Of a stretch of 64,000 bases of DNA, positions 16,408-24,733 are shown piece after piece. The translations under genes were made by a program, and so were the position numbers. The first letter of the stretch is position 1; each line of letters opens with the position of its first letter. Source of the stretch: Georgenia sp. EYE_87 (GTDB lineage: Bacteria > Actinomycetota > Actinomycetes > Actinomycetales > Actinomycetaceae). Below the pieces are notes generated by a model. It was not told the origin of the DNA and searched no databases. It saw nothing but the letters and a program-made list of their open reading frames with translations. Location of the stretch: NCBI RefSeq assembly GCF_023148685.1, contig NZ_JAHXNL010000008.1, positions 150,151 through 214,150 on the forward strand, given 5' to 3'.

Positions 16408-17247
16408 TCAGGGCCGGCGCCAGTCGTCGCTCGTGAGGTGCGACCCGGCCATCGGGCCCATGGTGAGCATGCCGCCGTCCACGGCCCACGAGGCGCCGTT
16501 GACGTACCCGGCGTCCGGGCCGCAGAGGAACGCCACGGTGGCGGCGATCTCGCGGGCGTCGCCGGGCCGGGCGACGGGGATCCCGGGCCGGTACTTGTCG
16601 ACCAGCACCGACTCGTCCTCCTGGCCGGTCATGGGCGTGGCGATCTCACCGGGCGCGACAGCGTTGACGGTGATGCCGTGCTCGGCCAGCTCGAGGGCGG
16701 CGACCTTGACCAGAAGGCCGAGACCGCCCTTGGCGGCGCAGTACGGCCCCGCCCCGACCCGCGGGGCGTGCTCGTGGACGGAGGTGATCGCGACGATCCG
16801 GCCGCCGTCGCCCGCGCCGACCATGTGGCGCGCCGCGGCCTGCAGGCAGCAGAACGCCCCGTCCAGGTCGACGGCGACGACGTCGCGCCAGCTCGCGTAA
16901 TCCATCTCGAGCAGCAGCGTGGAGGTGCCCGTGCCGGAAGACATCACCAGGGTGTCGACGCCGCCCATCGTCCCGGCGAGCTCGTCCACGACCGCGGCGC
17001 CGTTCTGCGGGTCCGTCAGGTCGAGCCGGCGCACGTGCGCTACGGCACCCGCGGCTCGGACCTCCCGGGCCGTCGCCTCGGCCCCGTCGCTGTCCTCGTG
17101 CCAGGTGATGCCCACCTGCCGCCCAGGCGCGGCGAGGGCGACGGCGGTCGCCTTCCCGATCCCGGAGTCGGCCCCGGTGACCACGATCCGGCGCGGCTCG
17201 AAGGCGACGGGCTGCTCGGTCGGGCTCGGTCCGGCGCTCGATGCCAC
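16408..17247 (-). CDS. SDR family NAD(P)-dependent oxidoreductase
   Basis: 279 aa, intact classical SDR. TGADSGIG dinucleotide motif near residue 24; VMSSGTG replaces the usual NNAG (N lost); catalytic Ser in ITSVHEH; YCAAKGG supplies the Tyr-x-x-x-Lys; C-terminus VNGASWAVDGGM. The 18-residue N-terminal extension is low complexity. The GTG start follows GAGGAGG. Change of NNAG to SSG is unusual and may alter structure of the active site. Substrate unknown. Confidence 0.92.
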   Translation of the reverse strand: MASSAGPSPTEQPVAFEPRRIVVTGADSGIGKATAVALAAPGRQVGITWHEDSDGAEATAREVRAAGAVAHVRRLDLTDPQNGAAVVDELAGTMGGVDTLVMSSGTGTSTLLLEMDYASWRDVVAVDLDGAFCCLQAAARHMVGAGDGGRIVAITSVHEHAPRVGAGPYCAAKGGLGLLVKVAALELAEHGITVNAVAPGEIATPMTGQEDESVLVDKYRPGIPVARPGDAREIAATVAFLCGPDAGYVNGASWAVDGGMLTMGPMAGSHLTSDDWRRP

Positions 17248-17382
17248 GGTTCCTCCTCGTCTCGTTCCCGTGCCGTGGGGGCGGTGCCCGTCACCGGGCG
17301 CCTTCGACGGTAGGTCGACACCTCCGTGCGTGCACGCCGGACGACGCCGCCGACCGTCCCCGGCGGAGCCGGACCGTCCGCA

Positions 17383-17817
17383 TCAGTCGAGGCAGAACTC
17401 GTTCCCCTCCGGGTCCTGCATGACGATGTGCCCGGCGTCCAAGTTGTCGGGCTCGTACCGGCGCACCCGGCGGGCACCGAGCGCGAGGAGCTGCGCGCAG
17501 CGGTCCTCCAGGACCGCCATCCGCTCCTCGCCCTGCAGCCCGCTCGCCGTCCGCACGTCCAAATGCACCCGGTTCTTGGCCGTCTTCCCCTCGGGCACCC
17601 GCTGGAAGAACAGCCGTGGGCCGGCACCGTCCGGGTCGCGGATCGCGGACCGGTCGTTGCGTCGCTCGACGGGGACTCCCCACGCCGTCAGCGCCTCGTC
17701 CCACGAGGCGAAGCCGGGCGGCGGCGGTTCCAGCTCGTACCCGAGCACCTCGGCCCAGAACCGGGCCAGGGCGCCGGGGTCCCCCGCGTCGAAGGTGATC
17801 TGCACGCTTGCCGCCAT
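17383..17817 (-). CDS. VOC (glyoxalase-like) family protein
   Basis: 144 aa. Starts QITFDAGDPGALARFWAEVLGYE and ends DPEGNEFCLD, the hallmark of the Glyoxalase_6 branch of vicinal-oxygen-chelate proteins common in Actinobacteria. Middle segment RVHLDVRTA carries a potential metal-ligand His. Function unknown; a role in modification or resistance cannot be excluded. GGAGGC precedes the ATG. It stands head to head with another VOC gene 114 nt away. Confidence 0.9.
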   Translation of the reverse strand: MAASVQITFDAGDPGALARFWAEVLGYELEPPPPGFASWDEALTAWGVPVERRNDRSAIRDPDGAGPRLFFQRVPEGKTAKNRVHLDVRTASGLQGEERMAVLEDRCAQLLALGARRVRRYEPDNLDAGHIVMQDPEGNEFCLD

Positions 17818-17919
17818 GACGCCTCCTCAGGTCGTGGCCACGAGAGAACCACGCCGCTCCCGCACGCGCGAGGGCATGACCTCCCGTGCGGCTCCATGGT
17901 CACCCCGGACCGGGGTGGG

Positions 17920-17925
17920 TACGCT
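17920..17925 (+). promoter_or_regulatory. -10 box for leaderless VOC gene
   Basis: TACGCT, 6 nt, then the ATG at 17932; no Shine-Dalgarno. Good fit to the leaderless layout and fixes the start codon. Confidence 0.65.
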
Positions 17926-17931
17926 CGCGAG

Positions 17932-18333
17932 ATGGGCGTCCATCAGCTGCGCGTCGTCGTCGAGGCCGAGGACTACGAGAAGGCCGTCGCGTTCTTCCGC
18001 GACGTGGTCGGGCTGCCGGTCGAGGAGACCTACTCCAGCGACGGCGGCGCGGAGGTGACGATCCTGGGCGCCGGCCGGGCCACCCTCGAGATCGCGAACC
18101 CGGCGCAGAAGGACCTCATCGACGACGTCGAGGTCGGGCGGCACGTGGCCCCGAAGATCCGCCTCGCCTTCCAGGTCGACGACACCCCCGGCATGACGGA
18201 CCGGCTGGTCGAGGCGGGCGCCGAGCTCGTCGCCCCGCCCACCGTCACTCCGTGGCACTCCCTGAACTCGCGCCTCGAGGTGGCGGCGGGGCTGCACGTG
18301 ACCCTCTTCGCCGAGGGCACGGACGCGTACTGA
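17932..18333 (+). CDS. VOC family protein (methylmalonyl-CoA-epimerase/glyoxalase-like fold)
   Basis: 133 aa. MGVHQLRVVVEAEDYEKAVAF followed by VGLPVEETYSS, GGAEVTILGAGRATLEIANP and a C-terminal GLHVTLFAEG: a two-module VOC fold. His4, Glu67 or so and Glu130 could chelate a metal, as in glyoxalases, but specificity is unknown. Not closely similar to the divergent VOC protein at 17383-17817. Start fixed by the TACGCT box 6 nt upstream. Confidence 0.9.
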   Translation: MGVHQLRVVVEAEDYEKAVAFFRDVVGLPVEETYSSDGGAEVTILGAGRATLEIANPAQKDLIDDVEVGRHVAPKIRLAFQVDDTPGMTDRLVEAGAELVAPPTVTPWHSLNSRLEVAAGLHVTLFAEGTDAY

Positions 18334-18437
18334 CGCCGCCCACCGCCGACGGCTGACAGATCCCGCTGATCGATCACCACTGGCCGCGACCTTCGGTCGG
18401 CCCGTGGCCGCCGGGGCTACGCCGCGGGCGGGCGACG

Positions 18438-19610
18438 TCAGGGCACGTAGCCGCCGAGGGCGGGCGCTGCGGCCGGGTGCTCGGCGAGGTACTCGCCGAT
18501 GCGGTCCTCGGCGAACGCGGCGGTGACGTTCCTCAGCGCCGGCTCGTCCAGCAGCACGATCGACTGCTTGCCGTCGGGGCTCCACCCGGTGCCGAGGTAG
18601 GGCGCGGTGACGAACCGGACCCCGTCCGGGCGCAGGCCCCGCGCGTCGATGGCCAGGTCGCGCATCCGCGAGATCGTCAGCCCCTCGTCCAGGGCCAGCG
18701 ACCGGGTCAGCGCCTCGAGCGTGCTCATCAGCCGGGCGGGGTTGGTGAGGACCTCGCGGTCGAAGGCGGCCCGCATCATCGCGCGCATCCAGTTCTGGTG
18801 GCGCAGCACCCGCCCGAAGTCGCCGCCGGGCACGTCGTACCGTTCCCGTGCGTACGCGAGAGCCTGCTCGCCGTCGAGCACGTGGTCGCCCGGTTCGAGC
18901 GTCGTGCCGCCCGCCGTCAGCGGCTGCTCCAGCGTGATCTCCACCCCGCCCAGCTCGTCGGTCAGCTCGGAGAAGGACTCGAAATCGGCGACGGCGAAGT
19001 GGTCGATCCGCACCCCGGTCAGCTGCTCGACGGTCTGGATCATGAGGGTCGGACCGCCCCAGGAGAACGCGGCGTTGATCTTGGCCGTGCCGTGCCCGGG
19101 GATGGGCACCCAGGAGTCACGCGGGATGGACATGACCGTCAGGCTCTTCCGGTCCCCCGAGATCTGCACGAGCATGATCGCGTCCGTGCGCTGGGCGCCG
19201 GCCGTCCACCGGCTGGGGTCGCCCGCGGAGATCCGGCTGTCCGACCCGAGGACGAGGATGTTGACCGGTGGCGGCAGGACCGCCGCCGGGCCGTCCGCCT
19301 CGACCACGGTGCGCGGCTCGTTCACGGGGCGCTCGGGCAGTGCCGCGAACGGGTCCTCGATGCGCTCGATGCCCGCGTTCAGCCGGGCCTGCAGGTAGCT
19401 GACCCCGGCGACGCCGGCCCCGGCCACGGCGAGCACGATGGCGAGCGCCACGATCAGGGCGACGCGACCCGCACGCCTCGGGCGACGCCCGGGCGGCCGG
19501 TCGGGGCCGTCGAGCAGCGCGGCCGGGTCGTCGGGGACGTCGAGGGGAGGGGCCGGCCTGTGCGGCCGCCGCGGCTCGGCGCGACGCGGGGGTCGGGTCT
19601 CCGTCGCCAT
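18438..19610 (-). CDS. LytR-CpsA-Psr (LCP) family cell-wall glycopolymer ligase
   Basis: 390 aa. Cytoplasmic Pro/Arg-rich N-terminus of ~48 residues, membrane anchor VALIVALAIVLAVAGAGVAG (~49-68), then the extracytoplasmic LCP domain: NILVLGSDSR, RTDAIMLVQI, VMSIPRDSWVPIPGHG, KINAAFSWGG, VRIDHFAVADFESF, ALAYARERYDVPGGDFGR. The Arg/Asp residues bind pyrophosphate and metal. LCP enzymes join wall polymers (teichoic acid, arabinogalactan-like or capsule) to peptidoglycan. AAGGA precedes the ATG. No adjacent polymer genes. Confidence 0.95.
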   Translation of the reverse strand: MATETRPPRRAEPRRPHRPAPPLDVPDDPAALLDGPDRPPGRRPRRAGRVALIVALAIVLAVAGAGVAGVSYLQARLNAGIERIEDPFAALPERPVNEPRTVVEADGPAAVLPPPVNILVLGSDSRISAGDPSRWTAGAQRTDAIMLVQISGDRKSLTVMSIPRDSWVPIPGHGTAKINAAFSWGGPTLMIQTVEQLTGVRIDHFAVADFESFSELTDELGGVEITLEQPLTAGGTTLEPGDHVLDGEQALAYARERYDVPGGDFGRVLRHQNWMRAMMRAAFDREVLTNPARLMSTLEALTRSLALDEGLTISRMRDLAIDARGLRPDGVRFVTAPYLGTGWSPDGKQSIVLLDEPALRNVTAAFAEDRIGEYLAEHPAAAPALGGYVP

Positions 19611-19987
19611 GTCAGGGTCCTTCCCGCGGCCACGCCGTACCGCCCCTGATCGGGGCGGGGACGACCCCGGCGCGCACCGCCACGGCGGGTCTCGTGACCC
19701 TGCCGTTGAGGCGTGCTGCGGGGTCGAGCATCGGCGGTGTCCTCGCTGTCGCTGGTCGTGGCCCAGCGCACCAGCGAGGGGGGAGCGCTCACGGCCCCTC
19801 CGGCGTTGATCCGGGGGTGAATCCCCTCTCTCGCCCCCCGGCCCGCAGGGGGGTGAGGCGGGGTGAGGCAGGGGGCGGACGGGCGCGGGAGACCGGGGCC
19901 CGAGTCAGGTGACGCGCGGCGCCGAGAGGCGACGGCGCGGCGGTACCGGCCCCCGGCGGAGGCGGGGCAAGGGGCCCGGCGGAAGCG
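19611..19987. other. Intergenic stretch without a recognisable gene
   Basis: 377 bp between the start of the LCP gene and the end of the AGE-family gene. I see runs of G and short imperfect hairpins, but no credible coding frame, T-tract terminator, tRNA or riboswitch. It should hold the LCP promoter; I could not single out one convincing -35/-10 pair. Confidence 0.6.
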
Positions 19988-21223
19988 CTAGCCGTCGAGC
20001 AGGCCGGCCGCCAGGGCGGGCGCGATCGCCGGAGCCACCGGCAGGCGCGGTAGCAGCGTGGCCTGCAGCGCGTGGTAGACGTCCGGCTTGCCCGGCCACG
20101 TCCGCGCGCTCGGCGCGTTCGTCGGGTCGAGCTCGTGCCGCCACGCCCCGGGCGCCTCGATCACATGCTCCGCGGCGTGGTCCCACCACGTGCGGTACCA
20201 CCGCTGGTACTGCTCCTCGCCCGTGACGCGGTGCAGCGCCGCCGCCGCGCCGATCGCCTCCGCGACCACCCAGTGCATCCGCTCACGCACCACGGGCGCC
20301 CCCGCGCGGTCGACCGTGTAGACGAACCCGTCTGCGCCGTCGACCGCCCACCCCTCCGCGGCCCCGGCGGCGAAGAGCGAGCGTGCGGCGTCGAGCATCC
20401 AGGCACCCGGCTCACGGCCGCGGACGGCGAGCGCCCCGCGCGCCTGCAGGATCAGCCGCGCCCACTCGAACCAGTGCCCCACGGTGGCGCCGAAGGGGCG
20501 GAACGGGTGCGCCGGGTCCTCGCGGTTGTAGTCCGGCAGCGGCCGCCACGCCGGGTCGAAGTGCTCGGGGATGCGCCACGAGGCCGCGCTCGCGAACCCG
20601 GCCACACGCTCCACGATGCGCACGGCCCGGTCGAGCCAGGCGTCCTCGCCGGTGACGTCGGCGGTGGCGAGGTACGCCTCGACCGTGTGCATGTTCGCGT
20701 TGACGCCGCGGTAGGCCTCCAGCTCGGTGAAGGAGCGGTCCCAGCCCTCGACCACCATGCCCTCGTCCTCGCGCCAGAACCGCTCCAGGGAGATCCGCCG
20801 GGCCCGCTCAAGCAGCGCGGCCGCGCCGGGCCGGCCGGCGGCCGTCGCGGAAGAGGCGGCGAGGAGGACGAACGCGTGCGGGTAGGCCTCCTTGCGGTCC
20901 GCCGTCGGCCCCACCGGCCCGACGGCGGGGAACCAGCCCCCGTGCTCGGGATCCTCGAACGCCGTGGCCAGGGCCTCCAGGCCGTGGTCGACCAGCGGGG
21001 CGCAGCCGGGGCGGCCGAGCAGGGCGCCCAGGGAGAAGGCGTGCACCATGCGGCAGGTGATCCACAGCTCGGCCGGGCGGTCCGGGTCCACCGCACCGGC
21101 GGCGTCGAGGTAGCCGAAGCCCTGCGGGGTCCGGGCGCCGCGGGCGAAGCGCAGCAGCGCGTCGGACTCGGCCTCCAGCCAGCGCGCGTGCGCGGGCGAT
21201 CCCAGCCAGCTGCCTGCGGTCAT
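19988..21223 (-). CDS. AGE-family isomerase/epimerase (YihS-like)
   Basis: 411 aa (alpha/alpha)6-barrel enzyme of the N-acylglucosamine 2-epimerase family, which isomerises aldoses and ketoses (mannose/fructose, sulfoquinovose/sulfofructose). Family landmarks: TCRMVHAFSLG, DHGGW-type PEHGGWFPAV, NANMHTVEAYL with the active-site His, GHWFEWARLIL with His/Glu, and a C-terminal PGKPDVYHALQATLLPRLP. Length is normal. The ATG at 21223 follows GGGGAGAGG. No sulfo-EMP or mannose operon is nearby, so the substrate is open. Confidence 0.92.
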   Translation of the reverse strand: MTAGSWLGSPAHARWLEAESDALLRFARGARTPQGFGYLDAAGAVDPDRPAELWITCRMVHAFSLGALLGRPGCAPLVDHGLEALATAFEDPEHGGWFPAVGPVGPTADRKEAYPHAFVLLAASSATAAGRPGAAALLERARRISLERFWREDEGMVVEGWDRSFTELEAYRGVNANMHTVEAYLATADVTGEDAWLDRAVRIVERVAGFASAASWRIPEHFDPAWRPLPDYNREDPAHPFRPFGATVGHWFEWARLILQARGALAVRGREPGAWMLDAARSLFAAGAAEGWAVDGADGFVYTVDRAGAPVVRERMHWVVAEAIGAAAALHRVTGEEQYQRWYRTWWDHAAEHVIEAPGAWRHELDPTNAPSARTWPGKPDVYHALQATLLPRLPVAPAIAPALAAGLLDG

Positions 21224-21371
21224 GGCACCTCTCCCCGCTCGCGTCCGGACCGGTCGACGGCCCCGTCCCGCCGGGCAGCCTATCGACGGCGGTGCGTCCG
21301 TCGGCGCAGGCGTGGCCGTCCTCACCGGACCGGCCCGGAATGAAGTCCGGGACGGTCCGGTTGACCCGGTC

Positions 21372-22040
21372 ATGAGCGAACCCATCACCGTGCATGTCTG
21401 GTCCGACGTCGCCTGCCCGTGGTGCTTCATCGGCAAGCGCCGCTTCGAGAAGGGCGTCGAGCAGTTCGGCGGCGACGTCACGCTCGAGTACCACTCGTTC
21501 GAGCTCGCCCCCGACACCCCGGTGGACTTCGAGGGCTCCGAGGTGGACTTCCTCGCCGGCCACAAGGGCATGCCCAAGGAGCAGGTCGCCCAGATGCTGT
21601 CGCAGGTGACCCAGCTCGCCGCCGCGGAGGGGCTGGCCTACGACTTCGACGCCCTGCGGCACACGAAGACCCTCAAGGCGCACGAGGTGCTCCACCTCGC
21701 CAAGGCCCGCGGCGTCCAGCTCGACCTCATGGAGAAGCTCTTCTCCGCCTACTTCGAGCAGGGCCGGCACGTCGGCCACGACGAGGACCTCGTGGCGGTC
21801 GCCGTCGAGGCCGGCCGCGACGCCGACGAGGGCCGCACCGCCCCCCCGGAGGGGACCAACCGCGAGGCGGGCGAGCAGGACATCGCCCAGGCGCGCGCCT
21901 ACGGCATCAACGGCGTGCCGTTCTACGTCATCGAGAACAAGTACGGGGTCTCGGGCGCCCAGGCGCCCGAGACCTTCGCGCAGGTGCTGCAGAAGGTCAC
22001 CGAGGAGAAGGCCGCCGCTGCGGTGGAGCCCGCCCGATGA
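21372..22040 (+). CDS. DsbA family oxidoreductase (FrnE-like)
   Basis: 222 aa thioredoxin-fold protein with a helical insert. VWSDVACPWCFIGKRRFE carries the CPWC redox/isomerase motif, GVPFYVIENKYGVSGAQ the cis-Pro loop, and LEYHSFELAPD is typical of FrnE. No signal peptide, so cytoplasmic. FrnE of Deinococcus acts as a disulfide isomerase in oxidative stress; polyketide-cluster homologues isomerise 2-hydroxychromene carboxylates. Stop overlaps the start of a tiny cysteine-motif protein (ATGA). No strong ribosome binding site precedes the ATG. Confidence 0.93.
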   Translation: MSEPITVHVWSDVACPWCFIGKRRFEKGVEQFGGDVTLEYHSFELAPDTPVDFEGSEVDFLAGHKGMPKEQVAQMLSQVTQLAAAEGLAYDFDALRHTKTLKAHEVLHLAKARGVQLDLMEKLFSAYFEQGRHVGHDEDLVAVAVEAGRDADEGRTAPPEGTNREAGEQDIAQARAYGINGVPFYVIENKYGVSGAQAPETFAQVLQKVTEEKAAAAVEPAR

Positions 22041-22261
22041 CCGGGCCGACGACCGACCGGGCGGCGCAGGGGCCGCCGGTCGAGGGCACGGCGGTAGGTG
22101 CCACGCCGGTGGACGGGACGACGGCGGACGGGACGACGGCGGAGCCGTCGCCGTTCAGTCTCGCCCCGGTCCCGGGGCTGCAGGCGATCGGCGGGGACGC
22201 CGTCGGGTTCTGCGGCCCGGACGGGTGCTACCCGGCCCCCGCCGCGGTACCCGCCAGCTAG
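22037..22261 (+). CDS. Small Thr/Pro-rich protein with CGPDGC motif, coupled to DsbA/FrnE
   Basis: 74 aa. Low-complexity Thr/Pro/Ala N-terminus of ~45 residues, then PGLQAIGGDAVGFCGPDGCY near the C-terminus with two cysteines four residues apart. The ATG shares its TGA with the DsbA-like gene (ATGA), so it is almost certainly translated with it. Tails of this CGPDGC type occur on other short actinobacterial proteins, but I know of no function. It may be a substrate, metal carrier or regulator of the thiol oxidoreductase (inference). Confidence 0.7.
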   Translation: MTGPTTDRAAQGPPVEGTAVGATPVDGTTADGTTAEPSPFSLAPVPGLQAIGGDAVGFCGPDGCYPAPAAVPAS

Positions 22262-22348
22262 CTGGCCCGGGGGTCGCAGTACCCGCCACCTGGCCAGGGG
22301 CAGCCGTGGTACCTGCCAGCAGGCCGGGGGCGGGACGGGGCGGCCGGC

Positions 22349-22645
22349 TCAGGCGTGGGAAGGCGCAGGCGGAGCGCCGACGAGCTCGAAGGTCAGGTCG
22401 TCCGGGTAGCAGTAGAACCATCCCTCGCCCGGCTCGTAGGACCGGACCACCGGGTGCCCGACCTTGAGGGCGTGCGCCCGGGCGTGCCGGTTCGGCGAGG
22501 AGTCGCAGCACGCGATGTGCCCGCACGTCTGGCACGCCCGCAGATGCACCCACCGGCCGCCGGCGGCCAGGCACTCCTCGCACCCCGGCGCGTCCGGGTC
22601 GACCGCGTCGTAGTCGATGAGGTCGAGGTGCGAGCACAGACTCAT
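22349..22645 (-). CDS. UBP-type zinc finger protein
   Basis: 98 aa. One ZnF-UBP domain: CSHLDLI, CEECLAAGGRWVHLRACQTCG, CCDSSPNRHARAHALKVGHPVV and EGWFYCYPDD contain the Cys/His zinc ligands in family order. Bacterial copies are small stand-alone proteins; the eukaryotic domain binds C-terminal Gly-Gly of ubiquitin, so a role in peptide-end binding is possible but unproved here. GAGGGGATGG precedes the ATG. It converges on the DsbA pair. Confidence 0.92.
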   Translation of the reverse strand: MSLCSHLDLIDYDAVDPDAPGCEECLAAGGRWVHLRACQTCGHIACCDSSPNRHARAHALKVGHPVVRSYEPGEGWFYCYPDDLTFELVGAPPAPSHA

Positions 22646-22809
22646 TGCCCCATCCCCTCGCATCGGCGCCACCCCCGTCAAGAGGCACTTCGCCCGAGGT
22701 TCGCGGCACGTTCGCCCGCCGGACACGATCACCCGGACGACGGCGGGCCGTTTCCTGCCGCCGGCGTCGGTCCGTGGAATGCTGCCCGGACGAGCGACGT
22801 GGAGGAGAC

Positions 22810-22860
22810 ATGACGTTTCTGCTGCCCGGCCCGGTCGACGACGCGGACCGACGCCCGTGA
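22810..22860 (+). CDS. 16-codon upstream reading frame coupled to the next gene
   Basis: MTFLLPGPVDDADRRP, preceded by a strong GGAGGAG. Its TGA overlaps the GTG start of the flavin protein (GTGA), while that GTG has no ribosome binding site of its own. Ribosomes probably enter here and restart. No further function visible. Confidence 0.5.
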   Translation: MTFLLPGPVDDADRRP

Positions 22861-23513
22861 GCGACCTGCGCGCGCGCCTGCGCGCCCTGCCCACCTTCCC
22901 GGCCGACCTGCCCGCGCTCGACCCGGGAGCCGCCCCGGACGACCCGGTCGTGCTGTTTCTCCGCTGGCTCGCCGACGCGGCCGCCGGCGGTGCGCCGGCC
23001 CCGCACGCGATGGTGCTGGCGACGGCGGACGCGGACGGCCACGTCAGCGCCCGCAACGTCCTCCTCACCGACCTCGACGACGACGGCTGGCACTTCTCCA
23101 CGCACCGCTCCAGCCCGAAGGCGGCCGCGCTGGCGGCCAACCCACGGGCGGCCCTGACGTTCTTCTGGCCGGCGCACGGCCGGCAGGTGCGGGTCGCCGG
23201 CGTCGTGCGGGACCTCGGCGCGGAGGACTCGGTGTTCCTCACCCGGTCCGAGGCCTCCCGGGTCGGCACCCTCGTCGGCCACCAGAGCGAGCAGCTTCCC
23301 GGCCTGGACGAGTACGCCACCGCGTACGCCCGGACCGAGGAGCGGGTGCACGCCGAGCCCGGGCTGGTCGACCCCGACTGGGCCGACCACGCCCTGCGAC
23401 CCGAAACCGTGGAGTTCTTCCAGGCGGCACGGCCGGGCAACATCAGGCTGCGCTACCGGGCCGGGCACGACCCGAGACGCCCCGCGTGGCTGACGGAGCT
23501 GCTCTGGCCGTAG
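22857..23513 (+). CDS. Pyridoxamine 5'-phosphate oxidase-family protein (PdxH-like)
   Basis: 218 aa with PdxH architecture: PHAMVLATADADGHVSARNVLL, GWHFSTHRSSPKAAALAANP, ALTFFWPAHGRQVRVAGVV, and a C-terminal dimerisation segment with ETVEFFQAARPGNIRLRYR. In true PdxH the C-terminal motif is WxxRLHDR; here it is replaced by RLRYR, so the enzyme may act on another flavin- or PLP-related substrate. The GTG start is coupled to the 16-codon frame just upstream. Annotated pdxH in many genomes, but I would not assert that activity. Confidence 0.85.
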   Translation: MSDLRARLRALPTFPADLPALDPGAAPDDPVVLFLRWLADAAAGGAPAPHAMVLATADADGHVSARNVLLTDLDDDGWHFSTHRSSPKAAALAANPRAALTFFWPAHGRQVRVAGVVRDLGAEDSVFLTRSEASRVGTLVGHQSEQLPGLDEYATAYARTEERVHAEPGLVDPDWADHALRPETVEFFQAARPGNIRLRYRAGHDPRRPAWLTELLWP

Positions 23514-23601
23514 GCCGTGCCGCCGGTCACGCGGGCAATGTTTCGGACGGACACCGACGGCTGTGAACGTGCTAGGACGGACGCCGACCGAAGGAGGGGT
23601 C

Positions 23602-24717
23602 ATGGCCCAGACCGGGACCACGCCCCGGGCCGAGCTCGTCCGCCGCCCCGGGCGGCTGCTGCGCGCCTGGATCCGCCATCCGCAGGTGGCGCTGGCCGTC
23701 CGCGGCGCGCTGGCGGCGTCGATCGCCTGGTACGTCGCCGGGCTCCTGCCCGACCCGGCAGGTGACTATCCCTACTACGCGCCGCTCGGTGCCGTCGTGG
23801 CGACCACCTTCACCCTCGCCGGCTCGGTGCGGGAGTCGTTCCAGTCTGTGGCGGCCATCGCGCTGGGTGGCGTCATCGCCTACGTCGGTGACCTGGTGGG
23901 GGTGGAGCAGAGCCCGGTCACGGTGGCGGTCGTCGTCGCCCTCGGCGTGCTCGTCACCGGGTGGCGCCTGCTCGGCTCGATGTCGAGCTGGGTGCCCACC
24001 GCCGCCCTGTTCACGCTCGTCATCGGCGGCGGCGAGGCGTTCTTCATCGGCGTGTACGCCGGCCTGGTGCTCCTCGGCGCCGCGATCGGCATCGCGATCA
24101 ACGGTATCTTCCCGCCGCTGCTCCTGGCCCCGGCGCAGCGCGCGGTCGAGGTGGTCCGGCTCGAGCTCGCGGACCAGCTCTCCGACGTCGCGGAGGCGCT
24201 GGACCGGGACGAGCCGCTCGACGCGGAGGACTGGGACCGCAGGCTGCACGAGATCTCGCCGAAGCGCTGGCGCATGCGCAACGCCGTGCAGGAGGCGGAC
24301 GACGCCCGGCGGGGCAACCGCCGCGCCCGCCGGTACGCGAACCAGCTTGACGACCTCGACCGCCAGGCGCGAGCCCTCGACCGCGTCGCGATGCTCGTCG
24401 TCGACCTCACCGACGTGCTCTCCGCCGAGGAGCGGGCGGACCGGGACGAGGTCCCGCTCGGTCCCACCCTGCGGCGGCCGGCCGCCGAGGCGCTGCGCCG
24501 CCTCGAGGACGTGGTCCGCCACGTGGACCGGGCGAGCATCGGCGACGACACGGTCCTCGCCACCCGCGAGGCGCTCGCCGACTACGCGACGGCCGTCGAC
24601 CGGGCCCGGACGGACGCGCCCGGCGGCGGCACGATGGTGGCCGGCTCGCTCGCCGTGACGATCCGGCGCTGCCTCGACGAGCTCCTCGCCATGCGCGCCC
24701 CCGTCGACGCAGCCTGA
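23602..24717 (+). CDS. FUSC-family membrane protein
   Basis: 371 aa. About five membrane segments in residues ~28-180 (LAVRGALAASIAWYVAGL, YAPLGAVVATTFTLAGSV, VAVVVALGVLVTGW, GVYAGLVLLGAAIGIAINGIF) followed by a long soluble helical region rich in Arg/Asp with coiled-coil character. This is the half-size fusaric-acid-resistance/ArAE topology; such proteins export aromatic acids or have unknown roles. Start ATG at 23602 follows AAGGAGGGG; the earlier in-frame ATG at 23563 lacks one. Ends 17 nt from proA, convergent. Confidence 0.85.
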   Translation: MAQTGTTPRAELVRRPGRLLRAWIRHPQVALAVRGALAASIAWYVAGLLPDPAGDYPYYAPLGAVVATTFTLAGSVRESFQSVAAIALGGVIAYVGDLVGVEQSPVTVAVVVALGVLVTGWRLLGSMSSWVPTAALFTLVIGGGEAFFIGVYAGLVLLGAAIGIAINGIFPPLLLAPAQRAVEVVRLELADQLSDVAEALDRDEPLDAEDWDRRLHEISPKRWRMRNAVQEADDARRGNRRARRYANQLDDLDRQARALDRVAMLVVDLTDVLSAEERADRDEVPLGPTLRRPAAEALRRLEDVVRHVDRASIGDDTVLATREALADYATAVDRARTDAPGGGTMVAGSLAVTIRRCLDELLAMRAPVDAA

Positions 24718-24733
24718 CCGGCCAGCGCGGGCG

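Noticed and set aside
15446..16489. Minus-strand open frame over the flavin-protein gene
   Set aside because: Only the part below 15712 resembles an SDR; the rest is antisense to a well-supported gene.
19611..19987. Possible riboswitch or small RNA upstream of the LCP gene
   Set aside because: G-rich stretches and weak hairpins only; no known riboswitch core and no terminator.
22349..23621. Longer minus-strand frame that would extend the UBP zinc-finger protein
   Set aside because: Extension is antisense to the PdxH-like gene; GAGGGGATGG places the start at 22645.
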